NCBI GenBank assembly: GCA_026785795.1
Contig: JAJAZJ010000017.1
Span: forward strand, 1 to 6,312
Reading direction: 5' to 3'
Source of the DNA: Pseudoxanthomonas sp.
Lineage (GTDB): Bacteria > Pseudomonadota > Gammaproteobacteria > Xanthomonadales > Xanthomonadaceae
DNA: 6,312 nt
This document shows, piece after piece, positions 1 through 6,312 of the stretch. The position numbers and the translations under genes were made by a program. A model generated the notes under the pieces. That model did not search any database. It saw only the letters and a list, made by a program, of their open reading frames with translations, and was not told where the DNA came from. Position 1 is the first letter of the stretch. Every line of letters starts with the position of its first letter.

Positions 1-784
1 ATGCCGAAGCCCACATCAGCCACGCCACCGGCAGCACCGCAAGCACGGCGCTGGCGTAGATCAACCACTCGCGCGGCACGCCCAGCACGCGTTCGCGCAG
101 GCGTTCCGGCGCAGCCGGCTCGGCATGGCCGGCCAGGTACTTCTGGCCCCACAGGAACATGCACAGGCCAATCACCATGCCGATCCCGGCCGCGCCAAAG
201 CCATAGCGCCAGCCAACGGTTTCACCCAGGTAGCCGCAGATCAGCGAGGCGAACAGCGCACCGAGGTTGATGCCCGCATAGAACAGCGAGAAGCCCGAGT
301 CGCGGCGCGGATCGTTGGCCGGATACAGCTTGCCGACGATGGTGGAAATATTCGGCTTCAGGAAGCCAACGCCCATGATGATCAGCGCCAGCGACAGATA
401 CGTGAAGCGCAACGCGCCCTCGTCACGAACCACCACCCCGCCCACAATGGTCGCCGCGGCGCCCTCCAGGGCCATGCCGGCGTGGCCAAGCACCAGCAGC
501 ACCGCACCGAACACCACCGCCTTGCGCATGCCCAGCCAGCGGTCGGCCAGCAGCCCGCCGATGACCGGTACGCTGTACACCAGCCCGCCGTAGGCCCCCA
601 GCAGGTCCAGGCCCGCGCCGTCACCGAACAGGTGGTACTTGGTCAGGTACAGCAGCAGTAGCGCCTTCATGCCGTAGAAGGAGAAGCGCTCCCACATTTC
701 AGTGAAGAAGCAGACGTACACGCCCTTGGGATGGCCCAGGAAATCCCCGTGGGCCGGCAGGGCCGGCTGGATCAAGATGCTCAA
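1..784 (-). CDS. POT/PTR2-family peptide:H+ symporter, C-terminus beyond window edge
   Basis: Inner-membrane symporter that should import di- and tripeptides with protons. It begins at a TTG at 784-782, because no ATG is in frame near the conserved start. An AGGA (794-791) lies 6 nt upstream of that TTG; a second TTG nine bases on (775-773) is the alternative. The visible 261 residues carry the POT signature E29-x-x-E32-R33-F34-x-F-Y-G38 in the first helix. An MFS motif A-like loop, ADRWLGMRK, follows at about 80-88, then GVGFLKPNIST at 138-148 and the second PTR signature FSLFYAGINLG at 165-175. Hydrophobic helices recur throughout. Family members are usually 450-650 residues, so roughly half is missing only because the window ends. 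It diverges from an exported peptidase gene, which supports a role in taking up released peptides. The family is secure; exact substrate range is not visible. Confidence 0.95.
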   Translation of the reverse strand, partial: MSILIQPALPAHGDFLGHPKGVYVCFFTEMWERFSFYGMKALLLLYLTKYHLFGDGAGLDLLGAYGGLVYSVPVIGGLLADRWLGMRKAVVFGAVLLVLGHAGMALEGAAATIVGGVVVRDEGALRFTYLSLALIIMGVGFLKPNISTIVGKLYPANDPRRDSGFSLFYAGINLGALFASLICGYLGETVGWRYGFGAAGIGMVIGLCMFLWGQKYLAGHAEPAAPERLRERVLGVPREWLIYASAVLAVLPVAWLMWASA

Positions 785-809
785 GGCGCTTCCTGGCCCG
801 GAAAGCGCG

Positions 810-815
810 AGTATA
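810..815 (-). promoter_or_regulatory. Candidate -10 box for the peptide symporter
   Basis: On the minus strand TATACT (815-810) matches the TATAAT consensus at five of six positions and ends 25 nt before the TTG start, giving a short leader that contains the AGGA ribosome site. No good -35 hexamer lies 16-18 nt upstream, so an activator may be needed or the call may be wrong. Confidence 0.4.
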
Positions 816-875
816 GCGACGGCCAGCGCAGCAAACGCCAGCGGCCTCGTAGCTCCGCCACATGACCAAATGCCC

Positions 876-903
876 TTGCCATGCCCCGGGGAATCACTAC
901 CAT
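876..903 (+). promoter_or_regulatory. Candidate sigma70 promoter for the S9 peptidase
   Basis: TTGCCA (876-881, five of six to TTGACA), a 16 nt spacer and TACCAT (898-903, four of six to TATAAT). Transcription would start near 910 and leave a leader of about 20 nt before the ATG at 932. If right, the ATG at 881 overlaps the -35 box and cannot be the translation start. Confidence 0.4.
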
Positions 904-921
904 CGGTGCGAACCAAAGATC

Positions 922-925
922 GGAG
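922..925 (+). promoter_or_regulatory. Ribosome binding site that fixes the peptidase start at 932
   Basis: GGAG lies 6 nt before the ATG at 932. The frame is open back to an ATG at 881, but only the 932 start has this site and puts a signal peptide at the extreme N-terminus. Confidence 0.8.
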
Positions 926-931
926 ATCCGC

Positions 932-3013
932 ATGAAATCCCGCCTAGTCCTGCTGTGCCTGCTGCTGCTGCCCTGCCTGGATTCCCTGGCCGCTGATCGC
1001 GGCCTGGATGTCCGTGATCTGGTTGGGCTGGACCGCGTGTCGTCGCCAGTGCTGTCGCCAGATGGCAGCGTGGTGGTGTTCGCCCAGCGCAGCATGGACC
1101 AGGAGCGGGTCAAGGCCAGCACCGGGCTGTGGATGCGCAACCTGCGGATTCGCGACCAGCGTCCGCCCAGTCGCTTGACTGCAGATGGCTGGAACGTAAA
1201 CTCCCCGGCATTTTCGCCCGATGGCAAGGCCGTGTATTTCCTCAGCGCCAGGTCGGGCAGCCAGCAGCTGTACTCGGTGCCGCTGGCGGGCGGCGTGCCG
1301 CAGCAGTTGACCGCCTTCGCACTGGACATTGGCAATTACCGCGTGTCGCCAGATGGCTCCCGCCTGGCCTTCAGCGCCCGCACCTTCGCCGACTGCAGTG
1401 CGGATTTTTCCTGCACCCGCAAGCGCCTGGATGATTCCAAGGCCAAGCAGAGCACCGGGATAGTCCACGATCGCCTGTTCGTTCGCCACTGGGATGCCTG
1501 GGCCGATGGCCGCCGCAACCGCCTGTTCGTGGCGCCGCTGCCGGTGACCCTGGGCGAGCCCGTGGCCACGGCGGTTTCGCTGACCCATGCCATCGACGGT
1601 GATGCGCCCTCCATGCCATTCGGCGACGCCAGCGAATACACATGGGCGCCGGACGGCGGGTCGCTGGTGGCCAGCATCCGCGCCGCCGGCAGGGCAGAGG
1701 CCTGGTCCACGAACTTCGATCTTTACCGGTTCAATGCGGACGGCACTGGCGCAGCGGTCAACCTCACCTTGGCCAATCCCGCGTGGGACACCGGCCCGGT
1801 GTTCAGTGCAGACGGCAGCACCCTGTACTACCGCGCCACAAACCGCCCGGGCTACGAAGCGGACCGCTTCGGCTTGCGTGCCCTTGACGTGGAAAGCGGC
1901 GCACTGCGTCGGATCGCCGATGGCTGGGACCGCTCTGCCGACAGCATCACGCTGTCGCCGGACGGCAAGACCCTTTTCACCACGGCGCAGGACGTGGGCC
2001 TGCACCCGTTGTTCGCCATCGACCTGGACAGCGACGCCGTTCGCAAGGTGGTGGGTGAGGGCAGCGTGTCGGCGTTCAATATCGCGGGCGATACCCTGGC
2101 CTTCACCCGCAACACGCTGCAGACGGGCGACCAGCTGTTCACCACCACGCTGGCCGGCGCGCCACTGCGTTCGATCACGCCCAGTGCAAGCGAGTACCTG
2201 CCCGGCGTGACCATGGGCGCGGCCGAGCAGTTCAGCTTCAAGGGCGCCCAGGGCGCAACGGTGTATGCCTACGTGGTCAAGCCATGGAACTACGTTGAAG
2301 GCCGCAAGTATCCAGTGGCGTTTCTGGTCCACGGCGGCCCGCAGGGCAGCTTTGGCGATGGCTGGAGCTACCGCTGGAACCCGCAGACCTACGCAGGCCA
2401 GGGCTACGCGGTGGTGATGATTGATTTCCACGGCTCCACCGGCTACGGGCAGGCGTTTACCGACTCGATCCGCGAAGACTGGGGCGGCAAACCGCTCGAG
2501 GACCTGCAGAAGGGCTGGGCTGCCGCGCAGAAGCAGTACCCGTTCCTCGACGGCGACAAGGCCTGCGCGCTCGGCGCCAGCTACGGCGGCTACATGATCA
2601 ACTGGATGGCCGGTAACTGGCTGGACCGCAGCGGCAAATCGCCGTGGAAGTGCGCGGTGACCCACAACGGGGTAATGGACACCCTTTCCATGGGCCTGGC
2701 CACCGAAGAGCTGTGGTTCACCGAGTGGGAGTTCGGCGGCACGGTGCACGCCAATCCGCAGGGCTACGAAAAGTTCAACCCCGCGCGCCATATCCACAAG
2801 TGGAATACGCCCACCCTGGTCGTGGCCAGCCAGAATGACTTCCGCGTGCCGCTGGAGCAAAGCCTGTCGGCTTTCACCGCGCTACAGCGCGCTGGCATCG
2901 AATCCAGATTGCTGTACTTCCCGGATGAAAACCACTGGGTGCTCAAGCCGCAGAACAGCGTGCTCTGGCACGACACGGTCAACGACTGGTTGAAGCAGCA
3001 CATCGGGCAGTAG
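932..3013 (+). CDS. Exported S9-family serine peptidase (DPP5-like dipeptidyl/acylaminoacyl peptidase)
   Basis: A 693-residue prolyl-oligopeptidase-family enzyme expected to cut short peptides, probably removing N-terminal dipeptides, in the periplasm or outside. Residues 1-20 form a Sec signal peptide: MKSR, a leucine-rich core, then likely cleavage after Ser-Leu-Ala20. The two core cysteines are not in a lipobox. Residues ~25-420 are a beta-propeller with PD40-type SPDG repeats (for example SPVLSPDG near 38, then [19 protein letters not shown] and LSPDG copies). The C-terminal alpha/beta-hydrolase has HGGPQ at 467-471, the nucleophile Ser550 in GASYGGYM, Asp636 in NDFRVP and His668 in ENHWV, so the triad is intact. 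Cys155 and Cys161 could form a disulfide. DPP5-like is the best fit from motifs and length; a general acylaminoacyl peptidase remains possible. It diverges from a peptide symporter and is followed 4 nt later by a CsaA-like gene. Confidence 0.95.
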   Translation: MKSRLVLLCLLLLPCLDSLAADRGLDVRDLVGLDRVSSPVLSPDGSVVVFAQRSMDQERVKASTGLWMRNLRIRDQRPPSRLTADGWNVNSPAFSPDGKAVYFLSARSGSQQLYSVPLAGGVPQQLTAFALDIGNYRVSPDGSRLAFSARTFADCSADFSCTRKRLDDSKAKQSTGIVHDRLFVRHWDAWADGRRNRLFVAPLPVTLGEPVATAVSLTHAIDGDAPSMPFGDASEYTWAPDGGSLVASIRAAGRAEAWSTNFDLYRFNADGTGAAVNLTLANPAWDTGPVFSADGSTLYYRATNRPGYEADRFGLRALDVESGALRRIADGWDRSADSITLSPDGKTLFTTAQDVGLHPLFAIDLDSDAVRKVVGEGSVSAFNIAGDTLAFTRNTLQTGDQLFTTTLAGAPLRSITPSASEYLPGVTMGAAEQFSFKGAQGATVYAYVVKPWNYVEGRKYPVAFLVHGGPQGSFGDGWSYRWNPQTYAGQGYAVVMIDFHGSTGYGQAFTDSIREDWGGKPLEDLQKGWAAAQKQYPFLDGDKACALGASYGGYMINWMAGNWLDRSGKSPWKCAVTHNGVMDTLSMGLATEELWFTEWEFGGTVHANPQGYEKFNPARHIHKWNTPTLVVASQNDFRVPLEQSLSAFTALQRAGIESRLLYFPDENHWVLKPQNSVLWHDTVNDWLKQHIGQ

Positions 3014-3017
3014 GCGC

Positions 3018-3374
3018 ATGCAGCCGATCACAGCCACGCTGAAGGAGCCGATCAGCTGGCCTGAGTTCGAGAAGGTGCTGATGGTGGCGGGCACGGTGGT
3101 GCGGGTGGAAGCCTTCCCTGAGGCACGCAAGCCGGCGTTCAAGCTGTGGGCGGACTTCGGCCCCTACGGCGCGCGCAAGACCAGCGCCCAGGTCGCGGAC
3201 CTGTACACAGCGGAACAGCTACTGGGGCGGCAGATCGTGGGCGTCTTGAATTTCCCGGTCAAGCAGGTGGGGCCGTTTGCTTCCGAATTCCTGCTGACCG
3301 GATTCCATACCGACGAGGGTGTGGTGGTCACTGCCCTGGAGAGGCGGGTTCCAAATGGATCCCGGCTGGCGTGA
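3018..3374 (+). CDS. csaA: CsaA-type tRNA-binding domain protein
   Basis: A 118-residue single-domain protein of the CsaA branch of the EMAP/Myf OB-fold tRNA-binding family. In Bacillus, CsaA is described as a homodimeric, chaperone-like protein linked to export. Family hallmarks are clear: [20 protein letters not shown] near residues 23-42, DFGPYG and the KTSAQV strand in the middle, [13 protein letters not shown] near 67-79, [10 protein letters not shown], and the ending VPNGSRLA. Its length is near the ~110 residues usual for CsaA. The ATG lies 4 nt after the peptidase stop with only a weak upstream site, so translational coupling to the peptidase is likely. Pairing a possible export-linked chaperone with an exported enzyme is suggestive but could be chance. 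Cytoplasmic. The symbol is by family similarity only. Confidence 0.92.
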   Translation: MQPITATLKEPISWPEFEKVLMVAGTVVRVEAFPEARKPAFKLWADFGPYGARKTSAQVADLYTAEQLLGRQIVGVLNFPVKQVGPFASEFLLTGFHTDEGVVVTALERRVPNGSRLA

Positions 3375-3636
3375 ACTCCCAGGTGTGGTCCACGAGTTCA
3401 GCGGCAGCGCGAGCCATTGCGTCCGCCAAAATCGTGCGTCGTGGCCTTCGTGGAAGCAGACTTGACAGTCAGTACCGTCCTGGCCGATCTGGAGAAATCC
3501 TGCATGAAATTTCCGTGCGCCACGGGGCTGCGCGCTGCGTCCCCAGCTGTGGCGAGCGGGTCAACCCATCTTGCAAGAAACGGGCTAAGACCCTGGCCCT
3601 GTCGAGGGCGGTGTTTTTCAAAGCAAGATGTCACGG
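3375..3636. other. 262 bp convergent intergenic region, no convincing gene
   Basis: It lies between the convergent csaA-like and corA genes. It holds a consensus TTGACA at 3462-3467 with no matching -10 box, a GGAG/ATG pair opening a 51-codon frame at 3504 that I do not accept, and a candidate terminator at its right end. An 8 bp inverted repeat (CATCTTGC at 3567-3574, GCAAGATG at 3623-3630) brackets the terminator, but a match of that size is close to chance expectation here. Confidence 0.6.
3596..3618 (+). terminator. Candidate intrinsic terminator after the peptidase-csaA pair
   Basis: A short stem GCCCT (3596-3600), loop GTCG, AGGGC (3605-3609), followed by GGTG and five T residues (3614-3618). 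The stem is only 5 bp and a few bases separate it from the T run, so it is a modest terminator for the plus-strand genes. The minus strand has the same stem without a T run. Confidence 0.4.
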
Positions 3637-4398
3637 CTACAGCCACTTGGCCCGCTTGAACAGCCGGTACAGCAGGCCGCAGGCCAGCGCCACCACCGCA
3701 ATCAGCACCCAGTAGCCGTAGCGTGTATTTAATTCCGGCATATGCTGGAAATTCATTCCGTACCAGCTTGCAATCAGGGTGGGTGCGGCCAGCAGAGCGG
3801 CCCACGCACCCAGCCGCTTCAGCACCTCACCCTGGCCCAGGGTGACCAGCGACAGGTTGACGGTCAGCGCGGTGGTCAGCATCTCCCGCAGGGTGTCGAT
3901 CGACTCGTTGACGCGCAGCGCATGGTCGTGGACGTCGCGGAAATACAGGCGCACTTCCTCGGAAAGCAGTGCGCTCTGGGTGCGGGTGAACTGGGCCAGC
4001 ACGTCCTGCAGCGGCGCGACCGCGAGCCGCATCTGGGTCAGTTCCCGCTTCAGCTCATACAGCCGGATCACGGTCTGGCGGCGATAGGTGTCGGCGAAGA
4101 TCGCCTGCTCCAGCGAGTCCGCGGTCTGGCGGAACTCATCGATGATCGGCCGGTAGTTGTCCACGATGAAGTCCAGCACTGCGTACAGCCCGTAGGCAGG
4201 ACCCAGCACCAACAGCTCGGGTTCGCGCTCCACTCGCTCGCGCACCGGCGCGTAGGACAGTGAGGCGCCATGGCGCACCGTGATGAGATAGCGCGGACCA
4301 ACGAAGGCATGGGTTTCGCCGAACAGGATCTTTTCGTGCACCACCTGTGCGGTGTGCATGACCACGAAAATGGAATTGCCATAGGCCTCCAGCTTGGG
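3637..4398. repeat. Left copy of corA paralogous direct repeat
   Basis: This stretch is homologous, base for base in register, to 5551-6312, at an offset of 1914 bp. Identity is moderate, with short exact blocks around the conserved helix and GMN codons, so it is old divergence and not a recent duplication. Confidence 0.75.
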
Positions 4399-4638
4399 GC
4401 GCTGGTGTGCGTTTCGTGCATCTTCCACGGCCAGGTCATGCAGGCCGAATTCCTCCTGCAGCTTTTCAAGGATTTCCTCGGAGGGCTCGTACAGGCCGAC
4501 CCAGACGAAGCCATTGTCCTCGTTTGCCACCACGTCACTGATCGCATCCAGGGTGATGTCGTGGCGCGCACCCTGCTTGTCGTAGTGCACGCAGTTGATG
4601 ACGCAGGCGGGCAGGGCGGGCTTGGTGATTGCTTCCAT
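3637..4638 (-). CDS. CorA-family magnesium/divalent cation transporter (complete copy)
   Basis: A 333-residue CorA-type channel protein of the inner membrane, expected to form a pentamer and admit Mg2+ (or Co2+/Ni2+). The large N-terminal part is the cytoplasmic alpha/beta and coiled-helix domain. Two C-terminal helices, about 275-293 and 307-327, flank the signature Gly-Met-Asn at 294-296, followed by the conserved MPEL loop; the basic tail KRAKWL ends the protein. I place the start at the ATG at 4638; an ATG at 4647 and a TTG at 4674 are in frame and equally lack a Shine-Dalgarno site. It lies 83 nt downstream of the stop of a truncated GH97 gene on the same strand, so it may once have been transcribed with that gene. 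A paralog lies to the right in the same orientation. Ion choice cannot be read from sequence; CorA-like zinc exporters (ZntB) also carry GMN. Confidence 0.95.
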   Translation of the reverse strand: MEAITKPALPACVINCVHYDKQGARHDITLDAISDVVANEDNGFVWVGLYEPSEEILEKLQEEFGLHDLAVEDARNAHQRPKLEAYGNSIFVVMHTAQVVHEKILFGETHAFVGPRYLITVRHGASLSYAPVRERVEREPELLVLGPAYGLYAVLDFIVDNYRPIIDEFRQTADSLEQAIFADTYRRQTVIRLYELKRELTQMRLAVAPLQDVLAQFTRTQSALLSEEVRLYFRDVHDHALRVNESIDTLREMLTTALTVNLSLVTLGQGEVLKRLGAWAALLAAPTLIASWYGMNFQHMPELNTRYGYWVLIAVVALACGLLYRLFKRAKWL

Positions 4639-4645
4639 GCCGCGC

Positions 4646-4674
4646 ATGGTGAAGCAGCGCGGCCGGTGCGGCAA
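4646..4674 (-). promoter_or_regulatory. Weak candidate promoter placing corA start at the mRNA 5' end
   Basis: On the minus strand TTGCCG (4674-4669), a 17 nt spacer and CACCAT (4651-4646) give four and three of six consensus matches. The -10 box ends 7 nt before the ATG at 4638, so the transcript would begin at or next to the start codon, which would fit the absence of a ribosome site. The hexamers are poor and this is tentative. Confidence 0.2.
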
Positions 4675-4721
4675 GTCGTGCCGGGTCGCCGCGTGCGGCA
4701 GCCCGGCAGGCGTTGCGCCGG

Positions 4722-4913
4722 CTAGTTGGCCACGAATCGGATCGCCTGGCCGCCGCCGGGCGCCAGGCGCAGGGCCAGCGTGTCGGTGCTGGTGACCTTG
4801 CGCTCCTCGATCACGATGTCCTGCGGCGCGTGCTTCCAGTGCGCGTTGTCGCCGTCGCGGTGGATCTGCGCGGTGTAGCTGCGGCCCGGGTCCAGGAACG
4901 ACAGCGGCACGCT
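4722..4913 (-). pseudogene. GH97 alpha-glucosidase-like remnant, C-terminal ~63 codons only
   Basis: The last 63 codons and TAG stop of a glycoside hydrolase family 97 protein (SusB-like, retaining or inverting alpha-glucosidases or galactosidases, normally about 650-700 residues). The remnant is the C-terminal beta-sandwich: VPLSFLDPGRSYTAQIHRDG, then a QDIVIEERKVTSTDTLALRL strand pair and the family's near-terminal APGGGQAIRF. The catalytic TIM barrel and N-terminal domain are absent. Similarity stops at about 4911-4916, where the opposite strand becomes pirin coding sequence. The minus frame happens to stay open upstream to an ATG at 4997, but those extra residues are antisense pirin and not GH97. 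No start or promoter of its own is visible, so it is presumably dead. The family call rests on the C-terminal domain only. Confidence 0.82.
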
Positions 4914-5550
4914 CGCCACAAGGACAACCACGGCAAGGAGGGCCTGCTGACCCCTGGCAGCGTGCAGTGGATGACCGCCGGACGCGGGCTGATCCACTCG
5001 GAGATGCCGGAGCAGGAATCCGGGCGCATGCGGGGCTTCCAGCTATGGCTCAACCTGCCCGCGCGCGACAAGACAACCGCGCCGCGCTACCAGGAATTCG
5101 CGCCCGACCGGATCCCGGTCGCGCAGCCGGCGGCGGGAGTGGAGGTCAAGGTGATCGCGGGCCAGGTGGGCGATACCACCGGGCCGATCGTGCAGCCGGC
5201 CACCGATCCGGTGTACCTGGACGTGCACCTGCAACCCGGCATCGCCTGGGCGCATCCACTGCCGGCCGGGCACAACAGCTTCGCCTACGCCTACGAAGGC
5301 TCTGTCCAGGTCGGGCAGGGCGAGGATGCGCGCGCGCTGGACTCGCAGGAACTGGCGATCCTGGCCGGCGGCGACCCGTTGCAGCTGCGGGGCCAGTGCG
5401 CAGGGCGCACGCCTGATCGTGGTGGCGGGCAGGCCCCTGCGCGAGCCGGTCATGCGGCACGGACCCTTCGTGATGAACACGCGCCAGGAACTCATGCAGG
5501 CCGTCGTGGATTTCCAGGAAGGGCGCTTCCAGGCCGGTTCCACCGGATGG
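4914..5550 (+). pseudogene. Pirin-like protein remnant: 5' truncated and frameshifted
   Basis: Pirins are bicupin, metal-binding nuclear or cytosolic proteins of about 280-300 residues; bacterial ones act as quercetinases or as partners of metabolic enzymes. Pirin sequence begins abruptly with RHKDNHGKEGLLTPG at 4914 and runs through SVQWMTAGRG, IHSEMPEQE and FQLWLNLPARDK into the second cupin (DPVYLDVHLQPG, AYEGSVQVG). At the GGGG run (5389-5392) one extra G shifts the frame: before it the reading is GDPLQLR, and after it ASAQGARLIVVAGRPLREPV continues in the next frame to DFQEGRF at 5529. About 80 N-terminal residues are gone, including the HPHxGFET stretch that gives two iron ligands; the His and Glu of IHSE (4995-5003) remain. 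No stop follows in the restored frame before the convergent corA end at 5551; that frame stays open to 5862. The exact 3' end is therefore uncertain. Confidence 0.88.
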
Positions 5551-6312
5551 TCACAGCCAGCGTGCGCGCTTGAGGGCGCGGTACAGGACGAAGCAGGCCA
5601 CCCCCACCGTTGCGATCAGCGCCGGGTACGAATAGCGGCCCCGCAGTTCGGGCATGTGTTCGAAGTTCATCCCGTACCACGAGGCGATCAGGGTGGGGGC
5701 TGCCAGCAGCGCCGCCCAGGCGCCAAGGCGCTTGATGGTCTCGCCCTGGGCCAGGGTCACCAGCGACAGGTTCACGCTGATCGCAGTGCCCAGCATGTCG
5801 CGCAGCGTGTCGGTCGATTCATTGACCCGAAGCGCATGGTCGTGCACGTCGCGGAAGTATAGGCGCACCTCCTCCGGGATCAGCGCGCTGTGCGAGCGTG
5901 ACAGTTGCGCCAGCACGTCCTGCAGTGGACCTACCGACATTCGCAACTGGGTGAGTTCGCGCTTGAGTTCGTAAAGCCTGAGCACCGTCTCACGCCGGAA
6001 ATCCGCGGCGAAGATGTCCCGCTCCAATGCATCCAGTTTGTCGCGGAACTCCTCCACGATGGGCCGGTAGTTGTCGACGATGAAATCCAGCACCGCGTAC
6101 AGGCCAAACGACGGCCCCAGTGCAAGCAGGTCCACCTCGCGCTCCACCCGTTCGCGTACCGGTGTGTACGACACCGACTCGTCGTGCCGCACGGTGACCA
6201 GGTAGCGCGGCCCCAGGAACGCGTGGGTCTCGCCATAGCGGATATGCCCGTCGATGATCTGCGCGGTCTGCACCGCCAGGAACAGCGAATTGCCATAGGC
6301 CTCCAGCTTGGG
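5551..6312 (-). CDS. Second CorA-family cation transporter, N-terminus beyond window edge
   Basis: The visible 253 C-terminal residues of a second CorA. They match residues 81-333 of the first copy with no gap and about 185 identities (roughly 73%) by hand count. Both begin with PKLEAYGNS, share LYAVLDFIVDNYRP and EEVRLYFRDVHDHALRVNES, and end with a lysine-arginine-rich tail and Trp-Leu. The pore signature SWYGMNF, MPEL loop and both transmembrane helices are present, so this part looks functional. The start lies right of the window, probably about 240 bases on if it resembles its paralog. It converges on the pirin remnant, whose 3' end abuts or overlaps its stop codon (5553-5551); I see no terminator between them. 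Most divergence from copy one is in the N-terminal domain surface and second helix, so the two may differ in regulation or ion preference. Confidence 0.95.
   Translation of the reverse strand, partial: PKLEAYGNSLFLAVQTAQIIDGHIRYGETHAFLGPRYLVTVRHDESVSYTPVRERVEREVDLLALGPSFGLYAVLDFIVDNYRPIVEEFRDKLDALERDIFAADFRRETVLRLYELKRELTQLRMSVGPLQDVLAQLSRSHSALIPEEVRLYFRDVHDHALRVNESTDTLRDMLGTAISVNLSLVTLAQGETIKRLGAWAALLAAPTLIASWYGMNFEHMPELRGRYSYPALIATVGVACFVLYRALKRARWL
5551..6312. repeat. Right copy of corA paralogous direct repeat
   Basis: Partner of 3637-4398 in the same orientation; the homology probably continues past the right edge. The GH97 and pirin remnants lie in the interval between the two copies. 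Confidence 0.75.

Larger units (their letters stand above)
785..931. promoter_or_regulatory. Divergent intergenic region between peptide symporter and S9 peptidase
   Basis: This 147 bp spacer has to hold the promoters of both diverging genes. A CCCCGGGG palindrome (884-891) sits inside the spacer of the proposed plus-strand promoter and could be an operator, but it is short and GC-rich DNA makes such palindromes by chance. I recognise no known regulator site. Confidence 0.6.

Noticed and set aside
125..661. 178-codon plus-strand frame at the left end
   Set aside because: It is antisense to the POT symporter, whose signatures are unambiguous on the minus strand; the His/Gln/Ala-rich translation is typical of such shadows.
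881..931. Upstream ATG at 881 as the peptidase start
   Set aside because: It would bury the signal peptide 17 residues in, lacks a ribosome site and overlaps the proposed -35 box.
944..2860. Long 638-codon minus-strand open frame opposite the S9 peptidase
   Set aside because: It is an antisense shadow typical of high-GC coding DNA. The plus strand carries a full signal peptide, propeller repeats and catalytic triad, and the shadow shows no family motifs.
3504..3659. 51-codon plus-strand frame with GGAG 9 nt upstream of its ATG
   Set aside because: The candidate terminator lies inside it, its end overlaps the corA 3' end on the other strand, and the peptide has no recognisable composition or family.
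4690..4725. CCGGC...GCCGG hairpin after the GH97 stop as a terminator
   Set aside because: The stem is short and GC-rich with no T run after it, so there is no basis for calling intrinsic termination.
4722..4997. 91-codon minus-strand frame as an intact small protein
   Set aside because: Only its last 63 codons are GH97-like; the first part is antisense pirin created by the junction.
1..6312. Insertion sequence, CRISPR array, tRNA or other RNA gene
   Set aside because: I found no transposase motifs, terminal inverted repeats, target-site duplications at the junction, spaced repeats or tRNA-like folds.

Overview
This 6.3 kb GC-rich window looks like chromosomal DNA of a Xanthomonadaceae-type gammaproteobacterium (Stenotrophomonas, Lysobacter, Luteimonas or Pseudoxanthomonas). 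That placement is an inference from base composition, codon use and the gene families present; no marker gene fixes it.

Left part (1-3374): a POT-family peptide/H+ symporter (minus strand, cut by the left edge, TTG start) diverges from an exported S9-family serine peptidase (plus strand). They share a 147 bp intergenic region with a plausible promoter on each strand. The peptidase has a Sec signal peptide, a beta-propeller and a Ser550-Asp636-His668 triad, and should release short peptides in the periplasm or outside the cell. The symporter would carry such peptides through the inner membrane, so the pair reads as a peptide-scavenging module. A CsaA-type tRNA-binding protein starts 4 nt after the peptidase stop and is probably co-transcribed. 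The next 262 bp holds no convincing gene but ends in a possible terminator.

Right part (3637-6312): two CorA-family divalent-cation transporter genes lie in the same orientation (minus). The first is complete; the second runs off the right edge. Over the 253 residues that can be compared they align without a gap at about 73% identity by hand count. Between them are two broken genes. One is the last ~63 codons of a GH97 alpha-glucosidase-like protein (minus). The other is a pirin-like protein (plus) lacking about its first 80 residues. They meet head to head at about 4911-4916, which fits one deletion that removed both 5' ends and the shared promoter region of a once divergent pair. The pirin remnant also has a one-base insertion in a G run (5389-5392) and no stop codon in its restored frame.

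I see no new multi-gene system. The most notable structure is the double-truncation scar between the corA paralogs. It leaves a deceptive 286-codon open frame of about pirin length whose first third is unrelated to pirin.
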